In this document: piece by piece, positions 36,169 to 44,417 of the stretch
Layout of the letters: every line of letters begins with the position of its first letter
How positions within the stretch are numbered: the stretch's first letter is position 1
NCBI RefSeq assembly: GCF_017311415.1
Contig: NZ_JAEKIS010000019.1
Coordinates: 17,401 to 81,400 of the forward strand
DNA from: Salipiger abyssi
GTDB taxonomy: Bacteria; Pseudomonadota; Alphaproteobacteria; Rhodobacterales; Rhodobacteraceae
DNA: 64,000 nucleotides
Direction: 5' to 3'
Notes under the pieces: model-generated
What the model was told of the DNA's origin: nothing
Seen by the model: only the letters and a program-made list of their open reading frames with translations
The model's database searches: none
Translations under genes and position numbers: made by a program

Positions 36169-36852
36169 CTAGGAGTCGTCGCCGCCCCCGCCGGTGCCCG
36201 AAAGCGTGCTCGCTTGGGTGGCGCTGCGAACATATTCGCGATAAATCACCTCGGCATATTTGCCGTCGAGCACGTTGGGATGGCCTTTCACGAAGCCAGA
36301 CACCTCGGTTACCGTGCGCCGGTTACGCCGTTCGCGCCCCTGGGTCACAATGAGCGGCTGCGATTCGCCGTAGGACACCACCGCTTCGAGCCGCGAACGC
36401 GAAATGCCCTGGCTGGCGAGATAGGCCACCGCAGCCTGAGCCCGGGCCATGCCCAGTCGCTTGTTGTAGCTGTCGGAGCCGACCAGATCGGTATGGCCAT
36501 AGACGCGGAATCGCACTTCGGGGAACTGGCGGATCCAGTTGGCCTGTTCACGCAGCGTGTTGCGCGCGCCGACATCGAGCTGGGCGCTGTTGAAGGCGAA
36601 ATTCACCATCGTCGGCACTTCCTGCGCGAAGCGCTTGCCGAGATCGAAGACATAGGCCTTTTCGCCGTTCATGATCTGGGTGTTGTTCATCGTGGCATTG
36701 CCGAAATCGCCGTTGTCAGCGACCGAGCCCGCCTCCTCGAAGAACTGGTTCCGCACCGGATCGGCGCCAGGGCCGCCGCAGGCCGCAAGGAGCCCAAGGC
36801 CAAGCCCGGCCACGCTATACCTGATCATTCTGCTGCGCCCCCGCATCGTCAT
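36169..36852 (-). CDS. OmpA-family lipoprotein of the Tad locus
   Basis: 227 residues. Lipoprotein signal around MIRYSVAGLGLGLLAAC (lipobox LAAC) and an OmpA C-terminal peptidoglycan-binding domain (VNFAFNSAQLDVGARNTL, VYGHTDLVGSDSYNKRLGMARAQAAVAYL in parts, QGRERRNRRT). It overlaps the secretin stop by one base. It probably anchors the secretin complex to the wall. A start at the inner ATG (36828) would give a shorter, more typical lipoprotein signal. Confidence 0.88.
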   Translation of the reverse strand: MTMRGRSRMIRYSVAGLGLGLLAACGGPGADPVRNQFFEEAGSVADNGDFGNATMNNTQIMNGEKAYVFDLGKRFAQEVPTMVNFAFNSAQLDVGARNTLREQANWIRQFPEVRFRVYGHTDLVGSDSYNKRLGMARAQAAVAYLASQGISRSRLEAVVSYGESQPLIVTQGRERRNRRTVTEVSGFVKGHPNVLDGKYAEVIYREYVRSATQASTLSGTGGGGDDS

Positions 36853-38270
36853 CAGTCCATCACATAGCCATAAGAGCCGGTGAAATCCTGCTTGGCAACC
36901 TCTGCCGCGCCGCCGGATGTCGGGCTTCTTTCGTCGGATGCGGTGCGACCGAACAGGAACAGGTCTTTTTCGGTCGGCGGCCGCACGCGGTCGGTCGGCA
37001 GGGCCAGCGCCTCGCCCCGGGTCGGGGTGACGAGATGCGGTGTGACGATGATCACAAGCTCTGACTGTTCGCGCTGATACTCGGCGCTGCGGAACAGTGC
37101 GCCCAGAACCGGGATGTCGCCGAGCCACGGCACCTGGCCGTTGAGATCACGGAAATCGTCCTGAAGCAGGCCGGCGATGGCAAAGCTCTCGCCGTCACGC
37201 ATCTCGACCGTTGTCGAAACCTCGCGGCGACGGAAGGCGTCGACGCTGAGCGAGTCGAGCACCACGCCGTTGGCGCTGTCGATCGAGGACACCGCGCCGA
37301 TGAGCTCCAGATTGATCAGGTCGCCATCGACGACGCGCGGGATAAAGTTCAGCTCGACGCCGAAGGGTTTGTACTCGATCGTCACCACACCATCGCCCTG
37401 CGACACCGGAATAGGGTATTCGCCGCCGGCGAGGAATTTCGCCTCCTGCCCCGAAAGAGCGGTCAGGTTGGGTTCGGCCAGAGTGCGGGAAACACCTTTG
37501 CTTTCAAGGGCTTCCAGAAGAATTCCCACTTCGAGCCCGCCGGCGTCAAAGCCGAGGAGCAGGGCGCCCTGATCGTCGCCGCTGACCTCGACCGGACTGC
37601 CGAGCCCGTTATTGCCGCTCAGCCAGGTGCCGGTTTCGGTGGCGAGATCGACGTCATCGCCGAAGATCGTGCCGCCAAGCGCCAGCGACGAGCGCAGCGC
37701 CTTGGATACCGAGCGCTGCATCTCCGCGAAGCGCACCTTCAGCATCACCTGCTGGACGCCGCCCACGGTCATCAGATTCGAAACCCGTTCGGGCGCGTAG
37801 CGCTGGGCGAGATCGAGGGCCCGTTGAAGCTTTTGCGCGCTCGACACGGTGCCGGACAGGACGATGCCGTCATTCGCGGTGCGCACTTCGATTGTCTCGT
37901 TGGGCAGGATCTGGCGCAGGCGTTCCTTGAATTCGGTCACATCGGCGGCGACGCGCACGTCCACATTGGTGATCAGCTGGCCATTCGCGTCGAAAATCGA
38001 AAGCGTCGTCGTCCCGGGCGTTTTGCCCAGCACATAGATGGTGCGGTCGGACAGCGACGAGATATCAGCGATGTTGGGGTTGGCGATAGACAGTTCCGCG
38101 AAAGGCGATCCGCTCTCGACAACCACCGCGCGGTTCATCGGCACGCTCAGAACGCTTTCGGTGCCGGTTCGGACAACTCGCAGGTTTTCCGCCTGAGCGG
38201 GGAGGGCGAGCGGGCTCGCCACCAGAGTCAGCCCGCAAAGGGCCGCCTTGAGAAACTTGTCAATTGTCAT
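36852..38270 (-). CDS. cpaC: Tad secretin CpaC/RcpA
   Basis: 472 residues. Signal peptide ending LALPAQA, an N-terminal secretin-associated domain (VPMNRAVVVESGSPFAELSIANPNIADI in parts), a BON-like domain (IEVRTANDGIVLSGTV) and the secretin domain with the conserved LAEPNLTALSGQEAKFLAGGEYPIPV and VPWLGDIPVLGALFRS. It forms the outer-membrane channel for the Flp pilus. Confidence 0.95.
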   Translation of the reverse strand: MTIDKFLKAALCGLTLVASPLALPAQAENLRVVRTGTESVLSVPMNRAVVVESGSPFAELSIANPNIADISSLSDRTIYVLGKTPGTTTLSIFDANGQLITNVDVRVAADVTEFKERLRQILPNETIEVRTANDGIVLSGTVSSAQKLQRALDLAQRYAPERVSNLMTVGGVQQVMLKVRFAEMQRSVSKALRSSLALGGTIFGDDVDLATETGTWLSGNNGLGSPVEVSGDDQGALLLGFDAGGLEVGILLEALESKGVSRTLAEPNLTALSGQEAKFLAGGEYPIPVSQGDGVVTIEYKPFGVELNFIPRVVDGDLINLELIGAVSSIDSANGVVLDSLSVDAFRRREVSTTVEMRDGESFAIAGLLQDDFRDLNGQVPWLGDIPVLGALFRSAEYQREQSELVIIVTPHLVTPTRGEALALPTDRVRPPTEKDLFLFGRTASDERSPTSGGAAEVAKQDFTGSYGYVMD

Positions 38271-38429
38271 GTGACCTGCCTTTCGATCACGCCTCGGAAG
38301 CAGGTCTTGGCGCCTGCATTTCCCGCGACTTTGCGTCAGTTTCGGTTTTTTTGCAAGAATCAAAGGCTTCGGCGCCGTCCCTTATGTGGGTATCTCGCAA
38401 CATGCTGCGTTGCAGAGCTGGCGGCAGCG

Positions 38430-38455
38430 CGCGAGGCGCCGTTGGGCGCCTCGCG
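38430..38455 (-). promoter_or_regulatory. Hairpin between cpaB and cpaC
   Basis: CGCGAGGCGCC (38430-38440), four bases, GGCGCCTCGCG (38445-38455): 11 perfect pairs, 24 bases after the cpaB stop. No T run, so it may be a partial terminator or protect the upstream mRNA rather than stop all transcription. Confidence 0.55.
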
Positions 38456-38478
38456 TTCAAGTGTCTGAATTCGTTAAC

Positions 38479-39336
38479 TCAGTTTGTGCAGGGGATCGGG
38501 ATCTCGACGACCTCGGACCCGCGCCGCACACGGGTGGTGCAAACCTCTGCGGCCTGCCTCTGGGCCTGCTGTTCGATCTCTCCGAGCCCCAGCAGCGAAC
38601 GCTGATCCACCTCGATGACATCGGCCACCGTCTCGTCATTGGTTCCCATCAGCGAGAGCGACAGCCGGCCGGTGCTCTGCGCCTGCGCCAGCCCAGCCAC
38701 CTGTTGCGGGCTGATTGCCACGGTCACGGTGCGCGCGATCGACGCGTTGGCACTGTCTGCGACGGCCGTCTGGTCGATGGCGATGAGGCGGATGCCGGTT
38801 TCGATCAGACGGGTGACATCGCCGCGCGGCAGGTTGGGGTCGCCGCCGGGCATGCGGCCCGTCCAGTAGATATCGACACGGTCTCCGGGGCGCAGAAACC
38901 CCGACACACCCGAGGTCACATCGACCTTGATGGCAAAGGCACGTTCTCCGGTTTTCAAGCGCGAGGTCAGACCGGCATCGCCGCCGGGTTCGCTCACGCG
39001 CGTGTTCAGTACCGCGTCGAACTTGTCCATGGCATGCAGAACCACGCGCGGTTCGTCGCCGTCGGAGAAAAGCGGGCTTTTCTCATCGAAAATACCCGCA
39101 GGCATGATCTCCGTCGGCCACGGCGCAAGGCGCACATCTTCTTCGGTGATCACTTCGCCGTATTTCAACGCGCGGGTCGCCACATAGATCGGATGGGTCG
39201 GTACTGCTTTCACAGCCTTCTGACGCTCGTGCTGGAGCGCGTTCTGATATGCGCCAAACTGCTTTTGCGCCAGATGAACGGCAAAGCCGGCAAGGCCCAG
39301 GCCCGCGATCAGCACAAGTCCGAATACCAGTCGCAT
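38479..39336 (-). CDS. cpaB: Flp pilus assembly protein CpaB/RcpC
   Basis: 285 residues. One N-terminal membrane segment (LVFGLVLIAGLGLAGFAV), an SAF domain (RALKYGEVITEEDVRLAPWP) and the RcpC part (RAFAIKVDVTSGVSGFLRPGDRVDIYWTG in parts). Periplasmic partner of the secretin. GAGAGGT lies before the ATG at 39334-39336. Confidence 0.94.
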   Translation of the reverse strand: MRLVFGLVLIAGLGLAGFAVHLAQKQFGAYQNALQHERQKAVKAVPTHPIYVATRALKYGEVITEEDVRLAPWPTEIMPAGIFDEKSPLFSDGDEPRVVLHAMDKFDAVLNTRVSEPGGDAGLTSRLKTGERAFAIKVDVTSGVSGFLRPGDRVDIYWTGRMPGGDPNLPRGDVTRLIETGIRLIAIDQTAVADSANASIARTVTVAISPQQVAGLAQAQSTGRLSLSLMGTNDETVADVIEVDQRSLLGLGEIEQQAQRQAAEVCTTRVRRGSEVVEIPIPCTN

Positions 39337-39497
39337 AATTCTACCTCTCGGGTTTCGCCTTGGGATGCGCGCCATCGTTTACGAAGCGCGGTCAATTCCC
39401 TGACTAGTCGATGATTATGGCCATAAGTGGGCCGCCGCGTAGCGGTTTCTGGGCGAGCGCGGTGGCTTGCCTGTCGACGGTCCGGCCGGTCCCAGAA

Positions 39498-39536
39498 CGC
39501 AAAAGGCCGCTTCGAATTCGAAGCGGGCCTTTTGCG
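39498..39536 (-). terminator. Strong terminator between pilin-like gene and cpaB
   Basis: CGCAAAAGGCC, then GCTTCGAATTCGAAGC, then a G and GGCCTTTTGCG: a long stem with one bulge. T residues close it on the minus strand. It separates the second pilin-like gene from cpaB. Confidence 0.75.
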
Positions 39537-39554
39537 ATTCATTGCTCAGCAGGG

Positions 39555-39761
39555 CTATTCGGGCGTTTCTTCGGTGGGGAACAGGCGCGCCTGTTCTTGT
39601 GCCATTGCCCCTCCGGCGGCCTCATCCATCGCCGCACTGTTGTCGCGGATCTGGTAAAAGGAGATCGCCGACATTACGACCACCGACGCGGTCAGGATAA
39701 CCCAGTCGACGGTCACGGCGCCGGACTCATTCTGGAAAAAAGTTCTCAGCATCCGAAGCAT
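39555..39761 (-). CDS. Second Flp-type pilin-like protein
   Basis: 68 residues. The same pattern as the main pilin: a charged leader ending in NESG, then AVTVDWVILTASVVVMSAISF as hydrophobic segment, and an acidic tail. Its leader resembles the cleavable leader of type IVb pilins, so it could be a minor pilin. It has its own terminator. Less similar in the C-terminal half to the 39867-40076 protein. Confidence 0.82.
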   Translation of the reverse strand: MLRMLRTFFQNESGAVTVDWVILTASVVVMSAISFYQIRDNSAAMDEAAGGAMAQEQARLFPTEETPE

Positions 39762-39818
39762 TTCCAGACCCTCAATACCGAACCGGTCACATTTCGTCTT
39801 GTCTGTTCAGCGGGTTCC

Positions 39819-39846
39819 CGCCGGACCGGTTCGAGCCGGTCCGGCG
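39819..39846 (-). terminator. Hairpin after the Flp pilin gene
   Basis: CGCCGGACCGG (39819-39829), six bases, CCGGTCCGGCG (39836-39846). No T run. It lies 21 bases after the pilin stop; such hairpins often keep pilin mRNA abundant while reducing read-through. Confidence 0.6.
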
Positions 39847-39866
39847 GTGAAAATGACGGCTGTCTA

Positions 39867-40076
39867 TCAGTCCGGTGCGGTGTAGTCGGTGCCGAACAGC
39901 GTGGTGCCTTCGCCCTGGATGGCAGTGCCGGCGGCGGAGATCATGGCGTCCGAGTTGTCGGAAATGGTGGTGTAGGCGCCGATCGCCATTGCGACCACGG
40001 CTGCGGTCAGCACGACCCAGTCAACCGTCACAGCACCGTCTTCGTCGTTGCGGAAGTTTTTGATGAAATTCAGCAT
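39867..40076 (-). CDS. flp: Flp-family type IVb pilin
   Basis: 69 residues. Leader MLNFIKNFRNDEDG, cleavage expected after Gly14, then AVTVDWVVLTAAVVAMAIGAY. In classical Flp pilins the residues at +5/+6 are Glu-Tyr; here they are Asp-Trp, a form I associate with Rhodobacterales. Strong ribosome site GGAGAG. First gene of the locus; the AT-rich region upstream should hold its promoter. Confidence 0.9.
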   Translation of the reverse strand: MLNFIKNFRNDEDGAVTVDWVVLTAAVVAMAIGAYTTISDNSDAMISAAGTAIQGEGTTLFGTDYTAPD

Positions 40077-40436
40077 GTCTCTCTCCGTAGGTAAGATATT
40101 GTCTTCTGTTGCTCACATCACCGCGTCGGACCGTTGTCTGGGCCTCTCTCATTGCCCCGTCCCGCTGCGGTATGAGGAGATATAGCCCCCGGAATCAGGC
40201 AGGAATTGGGCACAATTGGTTTGATTTTGTAGTTTGACGGGAATTTTGCCGGGGGGCGAGGTAAGTCATTGAAATGTAAAGTTTTAAAAATCTATTTTCC
40301 TGAATATTAGTAGTTCGCGCGTTGTTTTCCGGCGAAAATGGCACGGCACTGCATCGATTATGTCAACGATGTTGGCCCAAAGCGGCCTTTGTGTCAGACT
40401 GGTCGCAAAGAGAACAGACCAGAGGCAGGTCGAGCG
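40077..40436. other. 360-base gap between flp and slt; divergent promoter region
   Basis: No gene seen. The middle (about 40205-40320) is markedly AT-rich for this genome, with runs such as AAAGTTTTAAAAATC, consistent with promoters for the divergent pilin and transglycosylase genes. No specific box can be named with confidence. Confidence 0.55.
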
Positions 40437-41255
40437 ATGTTCCGAACCATGGGTCTGATGGCGCTAGTGGCCGTCTTCTGCGCCGGTGTGCTGCCGGCGG
40501 ACTCTCCGCCGCCTTTTCCGGAGTTTTCCGCCAAGCGCGTGAAACCGCCGAAACCGGGCGCCAAAAAGCGGGTCACGGTACAGATCGCGCCGGTTTCAGG
40601 AACGAAACCGGCGGCGCCGGTCGCGGAGAACGCCGCGCCCTCCGGTCGCGCCGGCGGGGAGGGCTCGTTCCCGTGGTTCTGGGAAACGGTCTCCCCGACG
40701 CTGGCGGCGAGCGGGCCGGGGCGGCTGGAACCGGCGTTGGTCAAGCTTTCTGCGCCGCCGCAGGGCCGCGGCGTGGCGGCGCCGCGGCTTCAGGATCTCC
40801 AGGGGCTGGCGCAGGCGCATGGCATTGAACTGCTGAAATCCACCGTGGGCACCCGCGTCTCGCCGGCGCTCGCTCTGGCGGTGATGTCGGTAGAATCGGG
40901 CGGGCGCGCCGATGCGGTGAGCGGTGCCGGCGCGCAGGGGCTGATGCAGCTGATGCCGGCCACCGCCAAACGCTTCGGCGTGCAGGATGCCTTCGACCCG
41001 GCGGACAATATCCGCGGCGGCGTGGCCTTTCTCGACTTCCTGATGCAGACCTTCGACGGCGACCCGATCCTGGTGCTGGCCGGCTACAATGCCGGCGAGA
41101 ATTCGATCCCCAAACACGACGGTGTGCCGCTCTATGCGGAAACCCGCGATTACGTGCCCAAGGTGCTGGCCGCCTTCAGCGTGGCGCGGGGCCTCTGCCT
41201 GACCCCGCCGCAGCTGATCTCCGACGGCTGCGTGTTCCGCCTCGCCGCGAACTGA
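40437..41255 (+). CDS. Lytic transglycosylase (SLT family 1)
   Basis: 272 residues. Signal peptide (LMALVAVFCAGVLPA), a Pro/Lys-rich linker, and the SLT domain with catalytic Glu in SVESGGRADAVSG, the GAQGLMQLMPATAKRFG block and VLAGYNAGE. Cuts peptidoglycan between MurNAc and GlcNAc in the periplasm. Its place next to the Tad locus suggests it may open the wall for the pilus. The ATG at 40437 gives a proper signal peptide; the earlier in-frame ATG does not. Confidence 0.92.
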   Translation: MFRTMGLMALVAVFCAGVLPADSPPPFPEFSAKRVKPPKPGAKKRVTVQIAPVSGTKPAAPVAENAAPSGRAGGEGSFPWFWETVSPTLAASGPGRLEPALVKLSAPPQGRGVAAPRLQDLQGLAQAHGIELLKSTVGTRVSPALALAVMSVESGGRADAVSGAGAQGLMQLMPATAKRFGVQDAFDPADNIRGGVAFLDFLMQTFDGDPILVLAGYNAGENSIPKHDGVPLYAETRDYVPKVLAAFSVARGLCLTPPQLISDGCVFRLAAN

Positions 41256-41273
41256 CCGGTGCGCGCGCCCGGG

Positions 41274-41297
41274 CTTTCATCTTTCGATAAATACTCC
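41274..41297 (-). repeat. Dispersed GGAGTATTT...GAAAGATGAAG element, copy 1
   Basis: On the minus strand GGAGTATTTATCGAAAGATG then AAAG. Found again at 43799 and 52542, always between genes. Confidence 0.65.
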
Positions 41298-41341
41298 AGC
41301 GCCCTCTCCATCCCGGCAGGACGTCCGGGCAGCGGCGCCGG

Positions 41342-42757
41342 TCAGCCGCGCAGAACCGCACCGGGGTTCATGATGCCCCTCGGGTCCAGTGCCGCTTTGA
41401 TGGCGCGCATCGCCGCCAGTTTTGCCGGATCGCCGTAACGCTCCAGATCCTCGACCTTGAGCCGGCCGATGCCGTGCTCGGCGCTCACCGAGCCGTCCAT
41501 CTCATGCACCAGATCGTGCACCGCATGCTTGATCTCGTCGCGCTGGTTGACATGCTCCTCGCGCCGCTGGCCCGGCGCGGGAAAGACATTGTAATGCAGG
41601 TTGCCGTCGCCGAGATGGCCGAAACAGTTGATCCGGAACTCCCCCAGCCGCGCCAGCATCGGCGCGCCACGGTCGATGAACTCCGGCACCGCGCCCAGCG
41701 GCAGCGAGATATCGTGCGAGGCGATGGCGCCGATGACCCGGTTGGCCTCGGGGATGCGCTCGCGGATCGCCCAGAAATCCTGACGCTGCTGCTCGGACTG
41801 CGCAACGATCCCGTCGATGACCAGATCTGCCGCGAACCCGGCGGCGAACAGCGCCTCCAGCGCCGCCTCCGGGTCGAGCCCGCGCGCCAGCCCCAGCTCG
41901 ACCAGAACGCACCAGTCCGGCGGCTCGGGCCAAGGCTGGCGCAGCTCCGGCAGCGCCTCGGTCAGAAAGTCGAGCCCCTGACGCGAGATCAGCTCGAAGG
42001 CGCTGATGCCCTCGCCAAGCTGGTCGCGGGCGATGGCCAGCAGCTCCAGCGCGGCGGCGGGGCCTGCGACGGTAAAGAGCGCGGTGCCGGTGGCGGCGGG
42101 GATCGGCGCGAGCTTCAGCGCGGCGGCGGTGATCAGTCCCAGCGTGCCCTCGGCGCCGATCAGCAGGTTGCGCAGATCGTAGCCGGTATTGTCCTTGCGC
42201 AGCCGTTTCAGCCCGTGCCAGACCGTGCCGTCCGGCAGCACCGCCTCGAGCCCCAGAACCTGGTCGCGGGCATTGCCGTAGCGCAGTACGTTGACGCCGC
42301 CGGCATTGGTCGCCAGCAGCCCGCCGATGCGCGCGGTGCCCTCCGAGGCGAGGGAGAGCGGAAACAGCCGTCCGGCCTCGCGCGCGGCCCGCTGCACATC
42401 GGAGAGCACCGCGCCCGCCTCGGCGAGCGCGACGTTTTCCTGCGGATAGACGGCGCGGATCGCGTTCATGCGCTCCAGCGAGATCAGCAGCGGCGCCGGG
42501 CCTTCCGGTGCGATCTGGCCGCCGACCAGCCCGGTGCCGCCGCCGAAGGGAAGGACGCCGACCCGCGCATCGTTGCAGGCCCGCAGGATGGTTGACGCCT
42601 CATCGGAGCTGCGGGGCAGGGCGACCCAGCCCGAGCAGCCGTGCCAGCGCCCGCGCGGTTCTTCGAGATAGCGCGGCTCGGCGCGGCGCAGGGTGTTGTC
42701 GGGCAGGCGGGATGCAAGACGTTCGGCAAAGCCGTCATCGGCGGGGGTCAGGGTCAT
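41342..42757 (-). CDS. FAD-linked oxidase/dehydrogenase (D-2-hydroxyglutarate or D-lactate dehydrogenase type)
   Basis: 471 residues. FAD-binding PCMH domain (PFGGGTGLVGGQ, GTARIGGLLATNAGGVNVLRYGNARDQVLGLEAVLPDG in parts, and NLLIGAEGTLGLITAA) and a C-terminal FAD-oxidase domain ending in HGIGRLKVEDLERYGDP and DPRGIMNPGAVL. Metal-site histidines appear in CFGHLGDGNLHYN and SAEHGIG. The substrate is a D-2-hydroxy acid; D-2-hydroxyglutarate is most likely, by family resemblance only. GAGAGG precedes the ATG at 42757; the frame extends further upstream through the tandem hairpins, which are unlikely to be coding. Confidence 0.88.
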   Translation of the reverse strand: MTLTPADDGFAERLASRLPDNTLRRAEPRYLEEPRGRWHGCSGWVALPRSSDEASTILRACNDARVGVLPFGGGTGLVGGQIAPEGPAPLLISLERMNAIRAVYPQENVALAEAGAVLSDVQRAAREAGRLFPLSLASEGTARIGGLLATNAGGVNVLRYGNARDQVLGLEAVLPDGTVWHGLKRLRKDNTGYDLRNLLIGAEGTLGLITAAALKLAPIPAATGTALFTVAGPAAALELLAIARDQLGEGISAFELISRQGLDFLTEALPELRQPWPEPPDWCVLVELGLARGLDPEAALEALFAAGFAADLVIDGIVAQSEQQRQDFWAIRERIPEANRVIGAIASHDISLPLGAVPEFIDRGAPMLARLGEFRINCFGHLGDGNLHYNVFPAPGQRREEHVNQRDEIKHAVHDLVHEMDGSVSAEHGIGRLKVEDLERYGDPAKLAAMRAIKAALDPRGIMNPGAVLRG

Positions 42758-42817
42758 GGTCGGTCCTCTCGGCGGCAGAGTGGTCCGGTTTTGCGGCGAT
42801 GCCAAGGGGAGCGGTGT

Positions 42818-42865
42818 GCAAATCTTTTGATGAAAAGATTTGCAAATTCTTTTCAAAGAATTTGC
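42818..42865. repeat. Two tandem, overlapping AT-rich hairpins
   Basis: GCAAATCTTTT/AAAAGATTTGC (42818-42843) and GCAAATTCTTT/AAAGAATTTGC (42842-42865) share two bases. Both have 11 perfect pairs and start and end alike, so they look like related units side by side. Between the MBL-fold gene and the FAD dehydrogenase gene. Confidence 0.8.
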
Positions 42866-42880
42866 CTCGCTGATCCCGGA

Positions 42881-43705
42881 TCAGTCGCGCAGCCAGGCCG
42901 GTTGCAGTACCACCACGGTCGGGCGCGGCGGCAGATCGCGCAGGCTGACCACCAGCTCGGCTCCATTGCGCCTGTCGATGGCGAATGTATCGGAGACATC
43001 GTCGAGAAACCGGCTCAGCGACTGGCCGGAAAACCAGTGCATCGGCAGGATGATCGAGCTCTTCAGCCGCTCCACCACCCGCACCATCGCGTCGAGCCCC
43101 ATGGTATAGCCGCCATCCACCGGCACCATCAGCACATCGAGCCGCCCAAGTGCCGCATATTGCGCATCGTTGGGTTCGTGATGCAGGTGCCCGAGATGGC
43201 CGATGCAGAGCCCCTCGACCTCGAAGACGAAGATCGAATTGCCCTTCTCCTCGACCCCGCCCATGGCCGAGCGGATATCGGTCGAGACATTGCGCACCAG
43301 CATTTCGCCGAGGTCGAGATGATGCTCGATACCTTCGCCGAACGCGCCCCAGCCGGGCAGCACATGCGGGATCGCCGGGTCTGGATTGGCGGTCCAGTGG
43401 GTGCCGTGGGCGTGGTTCATCGTGACGATATCGGGGATCAGTTCGGTATTGCCGATGAACCCGGTGTAGTCGGTCACCGCCTCCAGCCCGCCGCGCGTCT
43501 GGATCAGGAAACTGGCATGGGCGATATACTGGATGCGCACCGAGAACTCGGGCACCGGATCGGTCCAGGCGGCCTTGTGCAGGTAGCGCAGCCCGGGATC
43601 GGCATCGGCGATGGCGATGCAATGGGACGGGCGTCTCTGCTGCTGCGCGCTCGCGGGCAGGGCGGCGGTCAGCAGCAGGCTCAGGATCAGGCCGAGGCGC
43701 AGCAT
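42881..43705 (-). CDS. Secreted MBL-fold metallohydrolase-like protein
   Basis: 274 residues. Signal peptide ([20 protein letters not shown]). The UlaG-type metallo-beta-lactamase fold is seen in IQYIAHASFLIQT, AVTDYTG, the metal motif TMNHAHGTH (a variant of HxHxDH), IGHLGHLHHE, VPVDGGYTM and LPMHWF. The usual Asp of HxHxDH is not present in the standard place, so metal binding may be altered. Substrate unknown. Confidence 0.82.
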   Translation of the reverse strand: MLRLGLILSLLLTAALPASAQQQRRPSHCIAIADADPGLRYLHKAAWTDPVPEFSVRIQYIAHASFLIQTRGGLEAVTDYTGFIGNTELIPDIVTMNHAHGTHWTANPDPAIPHVLPGWGAFGEGIEHHLDLGEMLVRNVSTDIRSAMGGVEEKGNSIFVFEVEGLCIGHLGHLHHEPNDAQYAALGRLDVLMVPVDGGYTMGLDAMVRVVERLKSSIILPMHWFSGQSLSRFLDDVSDTFAIDRRNGAELVVSLRDLPPRPTVVVLQPAWLRD

Positions 43706-43798
43706 GGGCGGGTCTCCTTGTTGCGTGGGCTCAGCCTAGCAGGGAAACCGCGCCGCGCATCTGACATTTGCGTTGGTGCGGCGCGGTGCGCCGCAGGG

Positions 43799-43822
43799 GG
43801 AGTATTTTTCGGAAAGATGAAG
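43799..43822 (+). repeat. Dispersed GGAGTATTT...GAAAGATGAAG element, copy 2
   Basis: GGAGTATTTTTCGGAAAGAT then GAAG, between the MBL-fold and DUF2938 genes. Confidence 0.65.
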
Positions 43823-43835
43823 GCCGGGGGCTGCG

Positions 43836-44345
43836 TCAGCCGGGCAGCGTCATGGCGAGGCCGGTGAGCCAGAGGCCCGCGCCGAAGGAGAGATGGCTGA
43901 CGGCGCTGCGGCGGCGGGCGAGCCAGGGGGCGGGTGTGTTGCGCGCCGCGAGCCCGGCGCCGAGGCAGGGCTGGAGCAGCAGAAACGGCGCGGCCAGTGT
44001 CAGCAGCCCGAAGCCGAGCGCGGGAAGCGGCGTCGGGGCCGCGAGCCAGCCGGGTGTGACGATCCAGAGAAACAGTGCGGCGAAGGCGATGCCGGTGACA
44101 TAGTGCAGCGCCCAGCCCAGGGCGCGCTCGCCGGGGATCTGCGGGCTTTGCGCGATGGGGCGGTGGACCAGCCGGCCCCGGGGCAGATGGCCGAGCCAGC
44201 GGCCCAGCAGCGCGTAGTCGAGACCGGATATGCCCAGCACGCGTTTGCGGACAAGCGCGGTCAGATCCATGACCAGCGTCGCGCCGATGCCCAGGATCAG
44301 GGCCGAGAAGAGCAGGGTGAAAAGGTTGGGGGCGGGGGTCGGCAT
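43836..44345 (-). CDS. DUF2938-family membrane protein
   Basis: 169 residues with four to five hydrophobic segments. The family pattern GIGATLVMDLTALVRKRVLGI near the N terminus, LGHLPRGRLVH and GWALHYVTGIAFA are seen. Inner-membrane protein of unknown function. Divergent from a MerR-type regulator, which probably controls it through the dyad at 44391-44410. Confidence 0.85.
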   Translation of the reverse strand: MPTPAPNLFTLLFSALILGIGATLVMDLTALVRKRVLGISGLDYALLGRWLGHLPRGRLVHRPIAQSPQIPGERALGWALHYVTGIAFAALFLWIVTPGWLAAPTPLPALGFGLLTLAAPFLLLQPCLGAGLAARNTPAPWLARRRSAVSHLSFGAGLWLTGLAMTLPG

Positions 44346-44390
44346 CGTGACGGGCTCCTTGCAGAATCAGGCGATGCCCGTCGATATGCC

Positions 44391-44410
44391 ACTTCAAGTC
44401 AACTTGAGGT
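44391..44410. promoter_or_regulatory. MerR-type operator between DUF2938 and merR genes
   Basis: ACTTCAAGTC followed by AACTTGAGGT: a dyad very like the SoxR/MerR box (CCTCAAGTTAACTTGAGG). It lies 7 bases before the regulator start codon in the divergent region. Confidence 0.65.
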
Positions 44411-44417
44411 CAAGCCC

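Noticed and set aside
40338..40353. Sigma-54 promoter (TGGCAC...TGCA) before the transglycosylase gene
   Set aside because: The spacing is one base short of the consensus and the second box lacks TTGC.
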